This document shows, piece after piece, positions 35,640 to 49,700 of a DNA stretch of 64,000 bases. Location of the stretch: positions 98,134 to 162,133 of the forward strand of contig JALNQF010000105.1 in the NCBI GenBank assembly GCA_028456385.1, read 5' to 3'. Positions within the stretch are counted from its first letter, which is position 1; the number at the start of each line of letters is the position of its first letter. Below the pieces are notes generated by a model. The model was not told the DNA's origin. It did not search any database and saw only the letters and a list, made by a program, of their open reading frames with translations. The position numbers were made by a program, and so were the translations under genes. The DNA is from Ophiosphaerella korrae. Lineage: Eukaryota > Ascomycota > Dothideomycetes > Pleosporales > Phaeosphaeriaceae.

Positions 35640-36480
35640 GAGGGGCTGCGCTAAGCCTGAAGGTGGGGTCCTTGGACAGAGGTTAATAGGATGAGACACG
35701 GGTATAGAAGCCGGCCCCGATGTAACTTTTTTCTGGGTTTGAACAGTCGTTGAATCCCGAATGAGAAAACGCGTCTTGGAAGAGTTGGCTAAGTCGCTCG
35801 ACTTTCGCAACCTCAATTGGCAATGGTCTTGCGACCTCTGGCTGAGACCTGTCCACTATCAATACACTAAAAAAGTTACCGCAAAATCCTTTATTCTGAA
35901 GGGCTTTCAGACTCTAACAGCAACTCATGATTGGGCTCCACAGTTCACAAAGTATAATATCGCTGTCCGGCATTCCTGATAGCAACTCCAATATAGTAAT
36001 TATTTCGTTTCGAAGCTAAGTTCTTCGAACTAGTTTCTTGAGTTGTTTAATACGTTCAAAATATTCAGTTGGACTAAGAAAACGATCGCATGAGTCAGAA
36101 TTTGCTCCGCTATCACACGAGCTATCCTCTGGATACACATCTTTGCTCGTTTCAATAGAGGTATTTGCCTCTATGAAAGCTCATCTTTGCTCTACTGTAT
36201 GCTGAGGTTATTCTCCAACACTGTTATTAGGACACACATCGGATAAGGATTCCTCTAAGTCGGTAGGCTCTGGGCTGGGTAAATAGGTAGAATCAGAATC
36301 ACCCTTGCGCTTTACTATACCCGGGATTTGCCGTAGGTCTGAGAACTACCGGAGTTTGGAGGCTTATTTATTTCCTGAGGGAGTGCTATTTCATACTGGA
36401 GTTTCTGCGTGTGGCTATTATCTTGAGATTGCACACCAGCACCTGCATTGAGATTATACAGATACAAGCTCCTCAATATC
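35640..36480 (-). pseudogene. Decayed partial copy of the 989-residue gene
   Basis: On the minus strand, the order of motifs matches the first third of the 28640-31729 gene (the region around its ILNPTKYLENIKQLRR and LRNLIAASYGSLKSLQ blocks) at nucleotide level: GGACTAAGAAAACGATCGCA versus GGATTAAGAAAACGATCATC in plus-strand writing. Multiple stops and frameshifts; the remaining two thirds are missing. Confidence 0.72.
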
Positions 36481-36617
36481 ATGTCTGGTCTAGTATTATG
36501 ATGAGGTGGAGTGATATTATCGTGGTTAGGATAGATGCAGCTAGCTCAGAGATATAGGGAATATTGGTTGGGGCTAAGGAGGTGTTGTTATGGATTGGAA
36601 AACTCGAAAATAGCAGC

Positions 36618-37491
36618 CTACTGTGTTGTTGTTGCACCAGGTCGTTCGTCGCCAGCGGCGTCATCTTCAGTGAAGCCCTGTTCACGCGCTCTATCCTCCC
36701 AGTAATCGTCGCGTACACGCCGTCCGTTGAAAATCAGCCTACTGCCAAATTGCCTGAACATAGAGCGAGCGGTAACAATTGTAACTTGATGAGAACGATA
36801 AGTATAGGGAAGTATGTCGTTATGGATCAAATCATCTTTCTCCGCTTGCGTAGCAACGATCTTGCAGAGTGACCTATTCTCGTCAAAAAGTTGATAAGAA
36901 TCTCTGTAACCAAGAACCCGGGAACACTCAGTTGCTAACATGAATAGCTTGTCTCCTCTATTGGGCAGGACAAAAGGGCGGCATCGATATTCTCGTCCGC
37001 CGAGAGGATATCCGGTTTCCGTAACTTTCTTCTCTCCAGCATCATCTACCTGACGTGGTATGTATTCGTCACCATCGGGATTGAGTTCATTTGACAACGG
37101 CTCAGCCCTTTTGGATGGTGGGCCACGCTTTGGCGGTATACCATCGTCTCCAGACTCCTCGTCATAAACATGGGCATAGCTTGTTTCTGGCGAGTGGCTT
37201 TGTTTGAGGACATAGGTTGGCTGTGTGAAGCTCTCCTGCAAGTCTAATAAAACACACGTTAGGAGCTGGTCAACAAAAAGGTGTTGATGTAGGAAAGTTG
37301 TAACTTGCGTAGTAAGTGTACGCTAGTTACGAGTTACGTCTCAAGATCATTACCTAGTGACGAAAAGGCTGTGTTTACGCACTTGTAGGTTCTAAAGATG
37401 CTGGATCGATGTTGTCTAGCAGATCTAGATTGCGTTCTCTAGTGCTGCTGTTGGACTGTAGGTAGCCATGATCTGAGTTGAATGAGTCCAT
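36618..37491 (-). CDS. Short chimeric protein with an RSC7/Swp82 (CRC subunit) domain
   Basis: Exon 1 (37491-37383, MDSFNSDHGYLQSNSSTRER) and exon 2 (37243-36618) flank a 139-base GTGCGT...TAG intron in matching phase; 244 residues. Exon 2 holds a well-conserved RSC7/Swp82 domain: GYPLGGREYRCRPFVLPNRG, MLATECSRVLGYRDSYQLFD, the motif AEKDDLIHNDILPYTYRSHQ, then TARSMFRQFGSRLIFNGRRV and DDYW. That domain belongs to subunits of SWI/SNF and RSC chromatin remodelers, which are usually much longer. Exon 1, the intron position and the upstream region are duplicated from the 989-residue gene, so this is a fusion under a borrowed promoter. It may act as a partial competitor of the full subunit, or be dying; the frame is intact. 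Confidence 0.68.
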
Positions 37492-38005
37492 TGTGGCTCT
37501 TGCAAGAAGTAAGGGGCTGCGCTTGCGAATGGTACCACTCCAGATGTCTCGTCTGATACGTGATGCTTTCGCTTGACGGAAAAGATAATTTAACAGAGAG
37601 GGCGTGGGACAGTGTTATAGACTAGTCGGGGGCCGAGCTATCTGGGCCTAGAAAATGCCCTCTACACCCTTTGGGGCGAAGTATGAAAGTTAGCCAATAG
37701 GCCGCCAGTAATATAATGCAGCGACTAGTTACTGTAAGCTTTTGCCGATGAGAGAAATTTTTCGGTAGTGAGTTGGCTGTCAGATGCTGGTACCTGCACC
37801 AGCAGTAAACCCTTTGCACAAAAAACAAGGTATTTGGCGGCTACTCTCGTTCCAAGCTGTTGAAGAAATGCCTCACAGGGAGTACATTTCTTTCTTCCAC
37901 AGGCTATTATTATATTATGCTGAGCTTCACCGGCGTTTCCACCGGTGAAGCTCAGGCGACAGTGCGGGGCAAGGCGTCAGCCACTGTCGTCAGCGCTGCC
38001 TATGT
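37244..38005. repeat. Segmental duplication, copy 2
   Basis: Counterpart of 31447-32320 (see there), with the same order of short conserved blocks: GCGCTTGCGAATGGTACCAC, GGGCGAAGTATGAAAGTTAG, AAGCTGTTGAAGAAATGCCT. Confidence 0.75.
37920..37955. repeat. Perfect 14-base inverted repeat at the duplication edge
   Basis: CTGAGCTTCACCGG at 37920-37933 is the exact reverse complement of 37942-37955, with an 8-base loop. In copy 1 (about 32239-32275) the right arm is diverged. Confidence 0.9.
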
Positions 38006-40712
38006 AAGCGATCCCCGACCTAACCTAATATGATATCGGGCTATCCATTGAACAAATATCCTAGGAATTAGAGATCGAGGCATAACCTCGTCCAGATGAT
38101 AACATGAATTCGGCTCGACTGGGAAGTGAACCAATCGCAACGAGGTACCTAACCCATAGACATGCTAAATTTGTTTCCAGTAGGAACGAATAACTTAATC
38201 TGAGCCGCGATGCTGCTAAATCATACCTGTCGATTTGCCCTTTCCGCATCAGAATTCTCAGATAGGAAAGGGCCAAGCGCAGCTACCTTCTGCCAACGCA
38301 CGACCGGGGCTTTACAGGGCTTGCTCTAGAATCTCCTTGCTAAGGTCGAAAGCGCGAAACTGATAGAACTACAGTTTGCTTTGCGTGATCACGTTAGTAT
38401 GGAAAACCGCTTTTCCGGCTGCCACACAAGTGAAAACGTCAAAACACTCAGAGAACTTGTGTCGCATCGGCCTAGCCTTGGTTACATTTCATGAAGTTGA
38501 TTCTGGTGGCGAGCTGTCACAGATGCACGCTGGGCTTCTCCTCTGCTTGTTGTAATGACATCAACTCTAACTTCGTTGGCTATTCAACCGCTTGAGCACG
38601 CCCACCAATCCTTGTTTGATTCGTTGACGCTCAGCTTCTCAATAAAAAATGCGCACACATATGGATCAATTATTTGGGATAATAACAGTACAGTATTGGC
38701 TACATTTTGTTCACTTCACCATATCATGGGCCTGCTCATTAGCCTCCATTTTCCCTCCTTGAAGACCCTGTGCCCCGTTCGAAGAGGTGCTTCCAGTCTA
38801 TAGGGGGACAGGATAGCATTGAAATACCTCAAATTTTCTCTGAGTGTTTGGCCAGTCGACCCGTCTAAGGTTCTTCCTGTGATGGAATGCTCCGTCGCAT
38901 TCGCTGGCTGTGCATTGTCGACCGTGTCTCTTACGTTGCATGCTGCCGAGTGTTCATTAATTTACAACCAATTTTAGGTTTATCAGATGCTTTATAATTA
39001 GTAAGTTGCTGCTTTGGAAGCGCCAGCCCACAATCATTGCATCGCAATTACCGTGAGTGTTGCTAGGCGGGTGTAAAGTTTCAACGCTTCCACATGCAGA
39101 TGTGATTTTTGGGGAACTCGCCATCGAAAATTTCGGTCTGTGGTAAAGACTTAGTAAGGATTTGCTGTTCTTTTTCGGATGGTTGAAGAAAATTTGGCAC
39201 AATTTCCCTCGGCGTTCCACTCTCCTGTCCAGCAGGGCTGTTAGAACTTGTAGACAACCTCCAACCATCATCTGGTAAAGGTTTCTATTCCCGAACTGAG
39301 CCTACGTAGGATCTATGAGCTAGAAAGGGTGCGATAGTGATATTTTGGGCTCAGTCGAGCCTGGTGAGTACTGACTAGGAATAGAAACCAGCTACTCGAA
39401 AAGAAAGAAAGGCTTAATGCCCGCTGTAGAGCGCAAAACAGTCAGAAATGAAACGATCAGATGAATTCAGCAAGGAAGTAAAAGGAGAAAAAAAGATAAA
39501 AGCGTCGACTAGGGGTATGAAAGAGCAGGTGCAGTTTCACTCCTATACGCGACCGCGGCGAGAAGAAATGGCCAGTGCAAAAGGCGGGAGTACTACACTT
39601 CTTTGGACCACAGTCGTCAGCATCTCAGCACGGACATATATGCAAGTCATTGGTTTTTTTGGATAGTAGGTCTCAGAATACTCCATCTTGGAGCAGATGA
39701 GGGAATGGCACATCGGGATGGAAGCCAGTTTTTGAATGGCATATATTGATCACTTCCTACTAATAATAGAGGACGGAGCGTTCAAGGCCAAAACCATTCC
39801 AGATTGTCGAGATCACGTGCAGCCTTAGTTATCGCAACTCAGCTCAAGCCAACTGCTAAGCCGTACCTGCGGCAAACTACTGCACCTCTATTACCGCTAC
39901 TGCATGTATTCAACTCAAAAGTCCGATGTAACTCAGTGAAAAAAAATAGTGAAGATACGAGATCAGTTCGTGTACGAAGAGGGCAGAATTAGCTTTGACA
40001 TAAGCTGACTTGGGAGAGGCCTTTTGGGACGTGCTCTCAAGCGGCTCAGCATAATGCAACTCAAATGGCTAAGCGCCACCAGCATTTCCCACCAGGCACG
40101 AAGATATGGAGTATGCAGTTTACCGGTTCCGGCCGCTTGCCTGTTCTTGCATGCTTGGCTGCACGATAGGCCTCAAATGAAAAACCGATTACCAGATATT
40201 CATGACGCCTTTCCAGCTTCCGTTATTTTCCTATCCCAAGCCATTCTCGTTTCCTAGCGTCCTAGTAACTCTACCTTCGCTATGCTTTATTCACTGGCTT
40301 CCATCATTTGCTGAGATTGCGTCTTGCCTATATGCACCAACGAAAGTCAGCGCGATGATTTTGCTTTAGTTTCCACGAGGCGGTCAAAACCCCGCTGTTG
40401 TATTGGTGGATTTCAGCTCTTGTGCAACATGCCAAATTACTTCTTATCACTCTTTTGCGGCGTTGAGCTGCTGCCTAGTTTGATCTCCTGCGGGTAGCAG
40501 CGCCGCACTGCGGGCCGCTGCAGGCACACCGCAAAAGCAACACACGACACCACGACTGTCTCCCTTTTCTTCACAGTGTACTATCTTTTCAGCATTTCCA
40601 GACAGGCTCTACGGGTTCCTCAATTTGACTGTCATCTCACTTTTGCTACAAAGAGTTTAAGTGAAATTATCATTTCGTTTTCAGCCCTGGCAAAGCCTTG
40701 CAATTAGTCGCT
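38006..40712. other. Long intergenic region, no gene recognised
   Basis: 2.7 kb of balanced composition with only short unrelated frames (for example 38555-38803 + and 38957-39271 -). No transposon motif and no RIP. Confidence 0.45.
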
Positions 40713-43700
40713 ATGCCTCCACTCAGCCTAGAGGCAACACTCTATCTCTTACACCATGTTGTACTGCCTCCGAAGCTACCACAAACAGACGACTGGAAGG
40801 TAGAATTTGAGGACGCCCTCCTTGACATGGTCGTAGAAGCCCTCCGGACGTTTAGCGAGACTGTCCGAAATGAGCAAACACAAGTAGCTAGGTATGCGCA
40901 GATCTCGCAGTTTTTGATCGATCTTTGTCGAAGGTATTCAAGAACATTTCAGACCGCCGTTGTGTCCAGGCTTTAGTCTTTGTAGGCCTTTAAGAGTACC
41001 TTGACAAGATTTGACCCTTCAACCTTAGCGAAAAACGTCGATTCGTCTGCTAATGTTTATTGCCACTTTATAGTCAGATAGACCATATTGCGTCTACAGT
41101 CAGCAATCTATGTCGCGTTCGCGATGCCTCCGGATCTGTCAACGACTCTCAACTGGAGAACTTGCTCCGTGGCCTTGCCTCCGGCAAGACTATCGGGGCT
41201 GTACCCATCGAGATAAAGGCACAAAACGCCGCGGTAGTCGTCAGCAAACAAGGAACCGGATCTGATGTCGTCTTCGAAGTTTTCGAACTGTCACCGCCGA
41301 ATGAAACCGTGATGAGGACGAAAGGTCGACTCAAGCGCTCCTTTCCGACTTATGCTTATCAAATCTCCCTGAAGCAGTTCCAGAAGGAAGGTTTGATTGA
41401 GTCACTAGCACACACTCTTGGGAAGATGAGCTGCGAAGAAGCTCCAGGCTTCCGGCCTCAGACCCGCAAGAACAAGGAGGATCACGATGAGACTCGTGAT
41501 ACCACACATCCTGGCCTGATCACAGATTTCTTTGTGCATCTTCTCTCTGTCGTTGGCCGGCCAACTGATGTGCAAGGCGTCTGGAAGAACACCCGCGAAG
41601 ATGTTCTATGGAATAACGGCTTATTACCGTGGAGAAGATCTCCCTTGTGGCTTCTTGTTCGCGCAACCATGCAGCTTCAGTTTGCTCGCATCTCATCTGC
41701 AGGATTGTACAAAGCCGCCATGGTCAATGTATTAGCCGGGGTCTTCCAAAGCGCGAAAGTGCACCGCGATTCAATAGGTACGTAAGAACTACTTGTGCAT
41801 CAAGGAACCCGACGGCCCTGAGGTCTTCAGGGCATCTTCTATCAAGCCCGATCATTTTCGTTTCAGAGGTTTAGAAGTGAGACAAATTCCGATGACGATC
41901 GAGTACCATTGTCCTATCTGAATAACCCACTAACAATTTTTGACAATCTGTAGGTACCAACCTGATGTACGTCATTTCCGCCAAATTGGCCGGCCGCCTG
42001 CAGAAATTGAAGCCAATTTCTGAGAGATCCATGAGCCTGTACACCAAATCTTCCCTAGCCCTTCTAGAAGATTCACAATCATGGATGGCAACCAGCATCG
42101 GACACCTTACGAATAGCGAGGATAACAATATCAGCATGGCTGTACTAGCCAGCCTCCATCCCCACAACGACCTTGACATACAACTCCCGCAAGCAGATGA
42201 ATTCATTACGAAGATATTTCGTAGAAAACGCCAATCAGATGTATCGGATTTTCATCCCAGTACGAAATGTCTGGTATTTTCGGAGCATGAAGTGCCTGCC
42301 AACTTCGGTGGCTCAGGAGAGTATACGTACTTTTACTTGGCGACTGTCGAGAAATGGGTCGAAGATCATCTCTCTTCTTGGCTTGAGCAACACATATCCG
42401 ACAATACCGCATGCGAGCAGCTACACCAGCTTCTCAAAGAGTACTTTCACTGCGCGAATTTAGCGTACGGTTCTGTAAGCGATATACCTAGAAGCCTCTC
42501 GATCATGTACCTCACGGTCATGGAGTTATGGATCGCATGTGACAAGTGCGCTTGCAAAATGCATCCGTTGCTATGTGACTTCGACCCAGAAGTGGAGTTG
42601 TCTTCGTTCCAGTCGCTTTCCTTGCCGTTCAAGAGTCAGTTGGAGCGGCTGTTCACCGCAGAGGCCTATCTGCAACCCCGCCGAACTAATGCGAGGGCCG
42701 GCGCTCCATCGCTCTACCGCAACTTTGGCCATTCATCCTCTTTCGCAGTCAGGTTCTTTGATGAATCTCCAGAACATCAGAGGTTACGTTCAGATATTGA
42801 GCAGGATGCAACGCTGAGACGTCAACAGAAGTGCCAGGAACTGACTCAACAAAAACAACGGTATAATGACCTAAAAACTGCTTCTAAAGAGCGGGACCAC
42901 GATGAAAGGGATGTCTACAATCACCGCTACAATTACACGAGCACTGAACATGCACCTTGGTGTGAGAAATGCAGGTTGTCGTCTCAAGCTGACGAGCTTC
43001 AAGTTCAGGTCCATGAATGGCCGCTTAGTTCGGAACAAGCAATCGCGAAAGCAACAATTTTCGAATTACGAATCCCCAATACTTATCGTCATTGGCGCGA
43101 TGCAACGTTGTTCTTACTGACAAAAGTGCTAGGCTTCACTCACACTGACACTAGTAAGCCGAGCGCGACATACATTCTCAGTAGCCAAGATGGCTTGAGT
43201 AGCTTTTGGGCCTCTCCATTGGATCAGCGCATCAGCCTCCTTTCTCGGACCAAACCGCTCTCGGGAAGCCACTATCGTGTCAAGCGAGGTGTTGCCTTCC
43301 TACAGGAGAAAGATGTCTGTGTTTCTAACGCACTTCAATATCAATACTTCGATAACTTGGACAACACCTTCACTGAAGTCTTGCGCGGCACTCAAAAAGT
43401 CTCAAGGGAATGCACATACCAACTACCAATTCGTTCATCGCAACTTCAGGCCTATCTACAAGTGCCTACCCCTTCGAATGACATAACCCCGAACCAGGTC
43501 ATAGCGAGTTTGTCAGATTGCCCATCGTACTTCTCTTTGGACGAATACAAAGCTTTCGGATCGCTTCCGATCGGGTACGAGATCCAGTATCAGAACATCC
43601 TTGTGCAACTTGCGATGCCAACTGTCGACTTTGCGAAAGTCGAGACGCAATGCTTGATTCTGCAGACTATTCATCGCGCAGGCCCGCCATCGACCGAAAA

Positions 43701-46700
43701 GAGTGTGGAGCGTATTGCCCACAACATCCTTACCCACGACTCGTTCTGCCAGGCTCTTATAGATAAGATCGAGGTCGCCCTAAAGCAAGTAAGCGAAAAT
43801 TGGGAGACTTGGAGAGCTGTCGCAACTCTTGTGCAACTAGCATTGCGAGTGATTAGCATCAATACCTCTAAGCCCATCGCTAAAAAATGTATAGAGCTAC
43901 TTGAAGAAGCTCGTCAGATATCGCTGAAATGGTTGAATGATCTCCGGGAAAGGCTCCCTATAGCCACAGATGACTCGCAGCGGAAGGAGCTTTCGTCCAG
44001 GCTTACCGAGATCGGCCTCCTATGCACGAGTACATTTGATACTGATAAGATGTGGTTAGAAATTATCCTTTCTTCGTCCTGTGCAGTTTCAGCGTTGATC
44101 CAGACATCAATTGTGGTGCAAGAGAACAAGCACGTCATGTCTTCGGAGCACGAGTACCTCCATCATGCTATGCTGCAATCATGGCGATTACTGCTCTTTC
44201 GAGCGTTTCCAGTGCTTGCCAGAAACCTTCCATCCTACAATTTACAAAAAGGTATGAACCAAGCCGTGGTGGCATCATGGGCAGGCTTTCATTCTACGAA
44301 CCGCTGGAGCGCGCTTGAGGATCCCTGGCACCACTGGATATATGTCAAATACGACACACTAGTTGTTCATTTCAACCTACTTACAGCTGAGCTCCTTGTA
44401 AACGGTTTATCTTTGTCTCGGCTCCCACAACAATACATAGAGCACCACTCGTATGCTTCGCTTTTTGAGAAGTCGCCGATAGAGGTGATGCCTACCAATG
44501 AACTGGGCATGGAATTCTCTGCAAAACACACCTTTCACCCCGATTGGTTATACAAACTCAGCTTCGGAATGGACGGCTCGGATATGCTTGTATTAGCCAC
44601 CCAAGGTGAAATGAAGTTTGATCTTGTACCCTCCCGCGTATTCCAGGGTCGACTTCCTACAATGTTCATTGACGACTACTTCCATTGGTATGATCGTAAT
44701 ACTAAAGAAGTTGAGTTTCGCCCTCGATATGATCCCTGGTCTTCGATTAGTAGCTTGTGGCGTCTAAAGAGATATGGAGCCAGTTGGCGTCTCGTGAATG
44801 GGCAAAAGTCTTTAGTCAACCCCTTCAGCAACACCGGCAGCGCGATATCAAAGATTCTTTCGCCCTTAGAGCTTCATTTGCATACTCATGTTCTCTTCAT
44901 CGATTCTACGGTGGTCTTTATAGAGCTTCCTCGACGACGACTAGGCTTCCGTTACACCCCTGGCGAGTCCGAAATTCACTCGCACCAGTATCAAGGGATG
45001 ATCATCGATACCAATCAGGAAATTGGAACATTATCTGGACTGAACACTAAACTCATTCTGAAGCACGAGAGAGGAGTTGAAGATCGCCTAGCCCTGATAC
45101 CAGAAGGTAGCGTGGGTTATTCTACGACGACAACAGACCATGTGTCCGTTTCTATTGAACTAAATTCGGCCTATACAACCCATGCGTATCAAGTGGATGA
45201 AACATTAGGGCGACTGGTAGACAATGGGAGTTTGCAGAGCAAGCTCTTCCTCTGTTACCTTCACGCGCTTGCTTCTCACTGCCTCCCAGATGCCCTGACT
45301 GGCCTTACTGGTACTGAAGCCGCATTATCTATCTTACGGTCAGCAGCCGTATCATCATTTGATGTACTTACGGAGTCCAACATGGATACTCTCAAGAATA
45401 TTGCTCACTTGACACCCGGGCGAAAGTTCTACCCTGCCCATATGCAGGTCATGCAGCAAGTTCAATGGGACGAAAGCCTGCCATTTATGTCCCAACACTC
45501 CGGCTTCTATACGGCGGTTGTCGAACTATTGTGCATAGCGCAGAAAATGACGGTACTACAGCCTATTAAAGCCAATTTTAAGACTCCGAAGCTTGATTTT
45601 GTGCAGCCCTGCCTACTCCAAAGAGACATGATGAGGACATCTACTTTCCGCGTTGATGGCTTTGGCGCAGAGCACCAGAGAAATGAATTTGATCAAGACT
45701 ACGAAGTCAGAGCTAGAGTCGCTGACCTGCAACGAGGGCCGCGCAGTTCTGTTGCTGCTGGAATAATTTTTCGAAACCAGCCTACCCTTCACGCGTCCAT
45801 CAACGCGCAGAGCCTTCAAAACTCCCTTCGGAACAACCACCTGCACAATGCTACAGTTCAAGGCCCCAACAGACACTTCAATCCCCTTACACTGCGATAC
45901 GATGCCTTGTGGCTCACCAAACCATCTTCCTTCCTTCCAGACATGTGGAGTAGCCTACACTCACTGCTTGCAACATCGCCTCGTAGTTTCAACAAGTACA
46001 ATTTGATGATCTGGCTGTCAACCGCTGCATTTTCAGAATCTGCAGACATGGATGTCATCCAGACTTTAGCAGCGTTCTACAATTGCTGTGACCTAGCATC
46101 AATCGAGATTCCTTCAGCCGCATCTTTAGACTTGGTGGAAGGAGATTCTCCTACTTTGCATACAATTGAGAAACTAGTACGGGTATACCAACCTTTCCAT
46201 ACTTGCCCAGAGTATAATCTACTACAGCTGCCTAAAGAGTCGTATTATGAGTGGAACAGAAGGAAGGAAAACGATTTTAAAATGAACCAAGTCAAGGCCG
46301 CCAACGCTTTTGCATACGAACTTTATGCCCAGTGGCCTTGTGCGGAGCCGACAATACCACACACTGAGTCTGCAGAGATATATTTAGACACTACGGGCGC
46401 TATGTCTAAAGTTCGTCGCATGTTCAAAAAATGGTATGAAAACCGTTGCTTTTATGAATATCTTGAGAAAGTCTCATGTACTCTGGCACGACAGAGCGTC
46501 GCCTGCGTGGAGACTAAAGGTATCCATGTCGTCAATGTTCAGAGACATTCGGGAACGACTAAAAGCGCCTCATATTACGGCATCAATGATGTTTTCAATT
46601 TGAAAGCGCCGGCCTTATCTTCAACTTGTAAGTTCACCCGAGCACAGCATGCTGTCGGCACCCAGGATGCGCCTTTCTTCCTTCTAGCTCTACAAGTGAT

Positions 46701-49700
46701 ATCCTTCACCGGACTGTCATTACTACCCTATTACATATGTCATACTAATATTTCGCACAGCCCCGAGCTCTACCGGCTTGCGCTGGCCAGTGTCACCGAC
46801 GCCACTTCAAATTCCCATAGAGCAGCAAAGTGTAGATGACAGTAGCAATCAAGCTAAGGATCGGCTCACTTCCCTATGTCAGGAGCTTATGATCGGTTCT
46901 GAGTCTTCGCGTGAGAAGGACTACATTTCATACCTTCAAGACAGCTGCAATTCGCTTGCACTGCAGGAAGTAAAATTTCGAGTCAGTACGAGTATATCGA
47001 AGGAGGAGCTCTTCATACTCCTAGAAACATACCTACACGATTGTGAACGATATTTACAGGATACAAACTCCCTTCTACAGGAACTTGTTCAATCTGGCGA
47101 CGAGATTGCGGCTCAGATAAGCCACTCGCCTCGCATCTCCCCAACGTTCTGGCTTCGCCAATTAAACCGAGACCGCTTCGATTCCTTAAGTGAGGACTGG
47201 AAAGCGGTGGTAATCAAATATGGGCTTGATGTTACCGAGCTGCAACGCGCCCGGAGACTCATGGCGCTCTCGTCTCACCCACATGAGCTTGCCGAAGAGT
47301 TGCGTAATCCCGGACATCAGAATTGGTTACCAATGGATTTTCCTGAGACGCTACTACTCGAAGCTGAAAGCGGTCTCTTGGTTCGCGAAGTGCAAGAAGA
47401 AATTGCGAAACAAATGAGATGCCCGCCAAACGACGCAAATTCTGTCATGCAACTCAACATGGGCGAGGGCAAGTCCTCTGTCATCGTTCCAATCATTGCG
47501 GCATATCTAGCTCAAGGAGAATTGTAAGTAATCGCATATGCATTGAGTATCTTCAATCATTCTAACTGTTTGTGAACACAGACTGGTCCGAGTTATTGTT
47601 GCGAAGCCGCAATCACGGCAGATGTTTCAAATGCTGGTCTCCAAGCTGGGCGGGCTGTTGAACCGACGCATTTACCATATGCCATTTTCAAGGGCTCTGG
47701 TACTCAGCGCCTCTCAAGCTGATAGTATCCGCGAGATCTACCAGGAATGCATGGCCAATCGCGGCATTATGCTCGTTCAACCTGAGCACATCTTATCCCT
47801 CAAGCTTATGGGGATCGAAAGCCTCCTCAGTGGGAAGTCTGACGTAGGACTTTCCTTGCTGCGAACGCAAGATTTCTTCGATAACAAGTCTCGAGACATT
47901 GTGGATGAGAGTGACGAGAACTTCAGCGTTAAGTTTGAGCTGGTTTATACTATAGGTAAGTATAAGAGAGCTGATACCAACCTCTCTTGCGCCTACCTGG
48001 GAAGACTCGCCAGGGTTGGTTTGCCGAGATTTGGTGTCTACTATTTACAATACGATGAGTTTTACGCTGACTGTATCTTCAGGTACCCAGAGATCAATAG
48101 AGCTCAGCCCAGAAAGGTGGACCATCATGCACTCAGTTCTGGACTTGGTAATTCGATATGCCGCTGATGTGAAGAAAACGTTTCCGTCTTCAATTGAGTT
48201 CGATGATCGCCGGGGGTCAAGATATCCGCGCACGCGCATTCTCCGAAGCGACGCAGAAGAGAAACTACTAGACCTAATCTCCGAACATATATGTAAGGTC
48301 GGCATCACAGGCCTTCTTTCTGTATCGCGTCAGCCTTCTGCAATAAGGCAGGCGATCTTCCGCTACATCCGAACGTCTGATCTCGCCCCTACAGACGTTG
48401 ATGAGATTGAAAAGGGGGCCTTCTGGACGGAGACTACTAAAGGGCCACTACTCCTCTTGCGGGGTCTTATCGCAGGCGGTGTGCTAAGCTTTGCCCTTAG
48501 GTCTAAGAGATGGAGGGTAAATTATGGTATCGATCCTAGTCGTACTCCAAAAACACAGTTAGCTGTGCCATATCGATCAAAAGACAGCCCCTCTCTCCGA
48601 TCCGAATTCAGTCACCCGGATGTGGTCATTACCCTCACATCTTTGACCTATTATTACGGCGGTCTAGGTGACCAGGATCTCTTTGACACATTTGCTCACC
48701 TAGAGAAATCAGACCAAGCAGACATTGAGTATCAAGAATGGGTCCGCTCGGCAGGAGCTCTTCCTGAGGCTTTCCGGAATCTCAATGGAGTCAATATCAA
48801 AGACCGTCACCAGTGCACAACCCAAATTTTCCCATTGCTTCGGTATTCTAAAGGCGCTATTGATTACTTCCTTTCTCATATGGTTTTCTCCAAGGCTATG
48901 AAGGAATTTCCACACAAGCTCTCCGCCTCTGGATGGGACCTTGGTGCTATTAAATCCCACCCAACAACCGGATTCAGTGGCACGAACGACTCACGTCAGG
49001 TACTTCCGCTTAGTGTCAATTATCTTGATTCCGAAAAGCAGAAACATACCAATGCCTTGGTGTTGGCTTACCTACTGCAAGATGAGAACTCCGTCAACCC
49101 GCTGCCGCCGCAGATAGATGCAGAAAAACTACTAGAGATTATCAACACAATGGAACCGCCGACTCGGGTCATCCTCGATGCTGGTGCACAAATATTGGAG
49201 CTCAGTAACATTCAAGTCGCAGAAACGTGGCTTCGCATAAGCAACTCAAATGGCACAAAGGCAAAAGCTGTTGTCTTCTTCAACAACAACGAAGAACTCT
49301 CAGTTCTTGACCATAATGGCGGCGTCGAGCTGTTGCAAACATCACCATTTGCGAAGCACTTGGATGAATGCCTTGTATATCTCGATCAGGCCCATACTCG
49401 AGGGACAGATTTAAAGATGCCCAAGCACTATCGAGCTGCTATTACTTTAGGTGCAAATTTGACAAAGGATACGCTAGTGCAAGCATGTATGCGAATGCGA
49501 AAGCTGGGAAAGGGCCAATCGGTTGTCTTTTGCATCCCTGAAGAGATACAGACCAAGGTTCTAGAGTGCACCTCAAAGCCATACAGCACAGAAATAGAAG
49601 TCTCCGATGTCCTAATGTGGGCGATCACAGAGACGTGGGCGGACATGCGTCGGAGTATACCTTTGTGGGCTACTCAGGGTCGCCGCTATGAGGACCACAA

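Noticed and set aside
38957..39271. A 104-codon minus-strand frame
   Set aside because: No similarity or splice context; probably chance.
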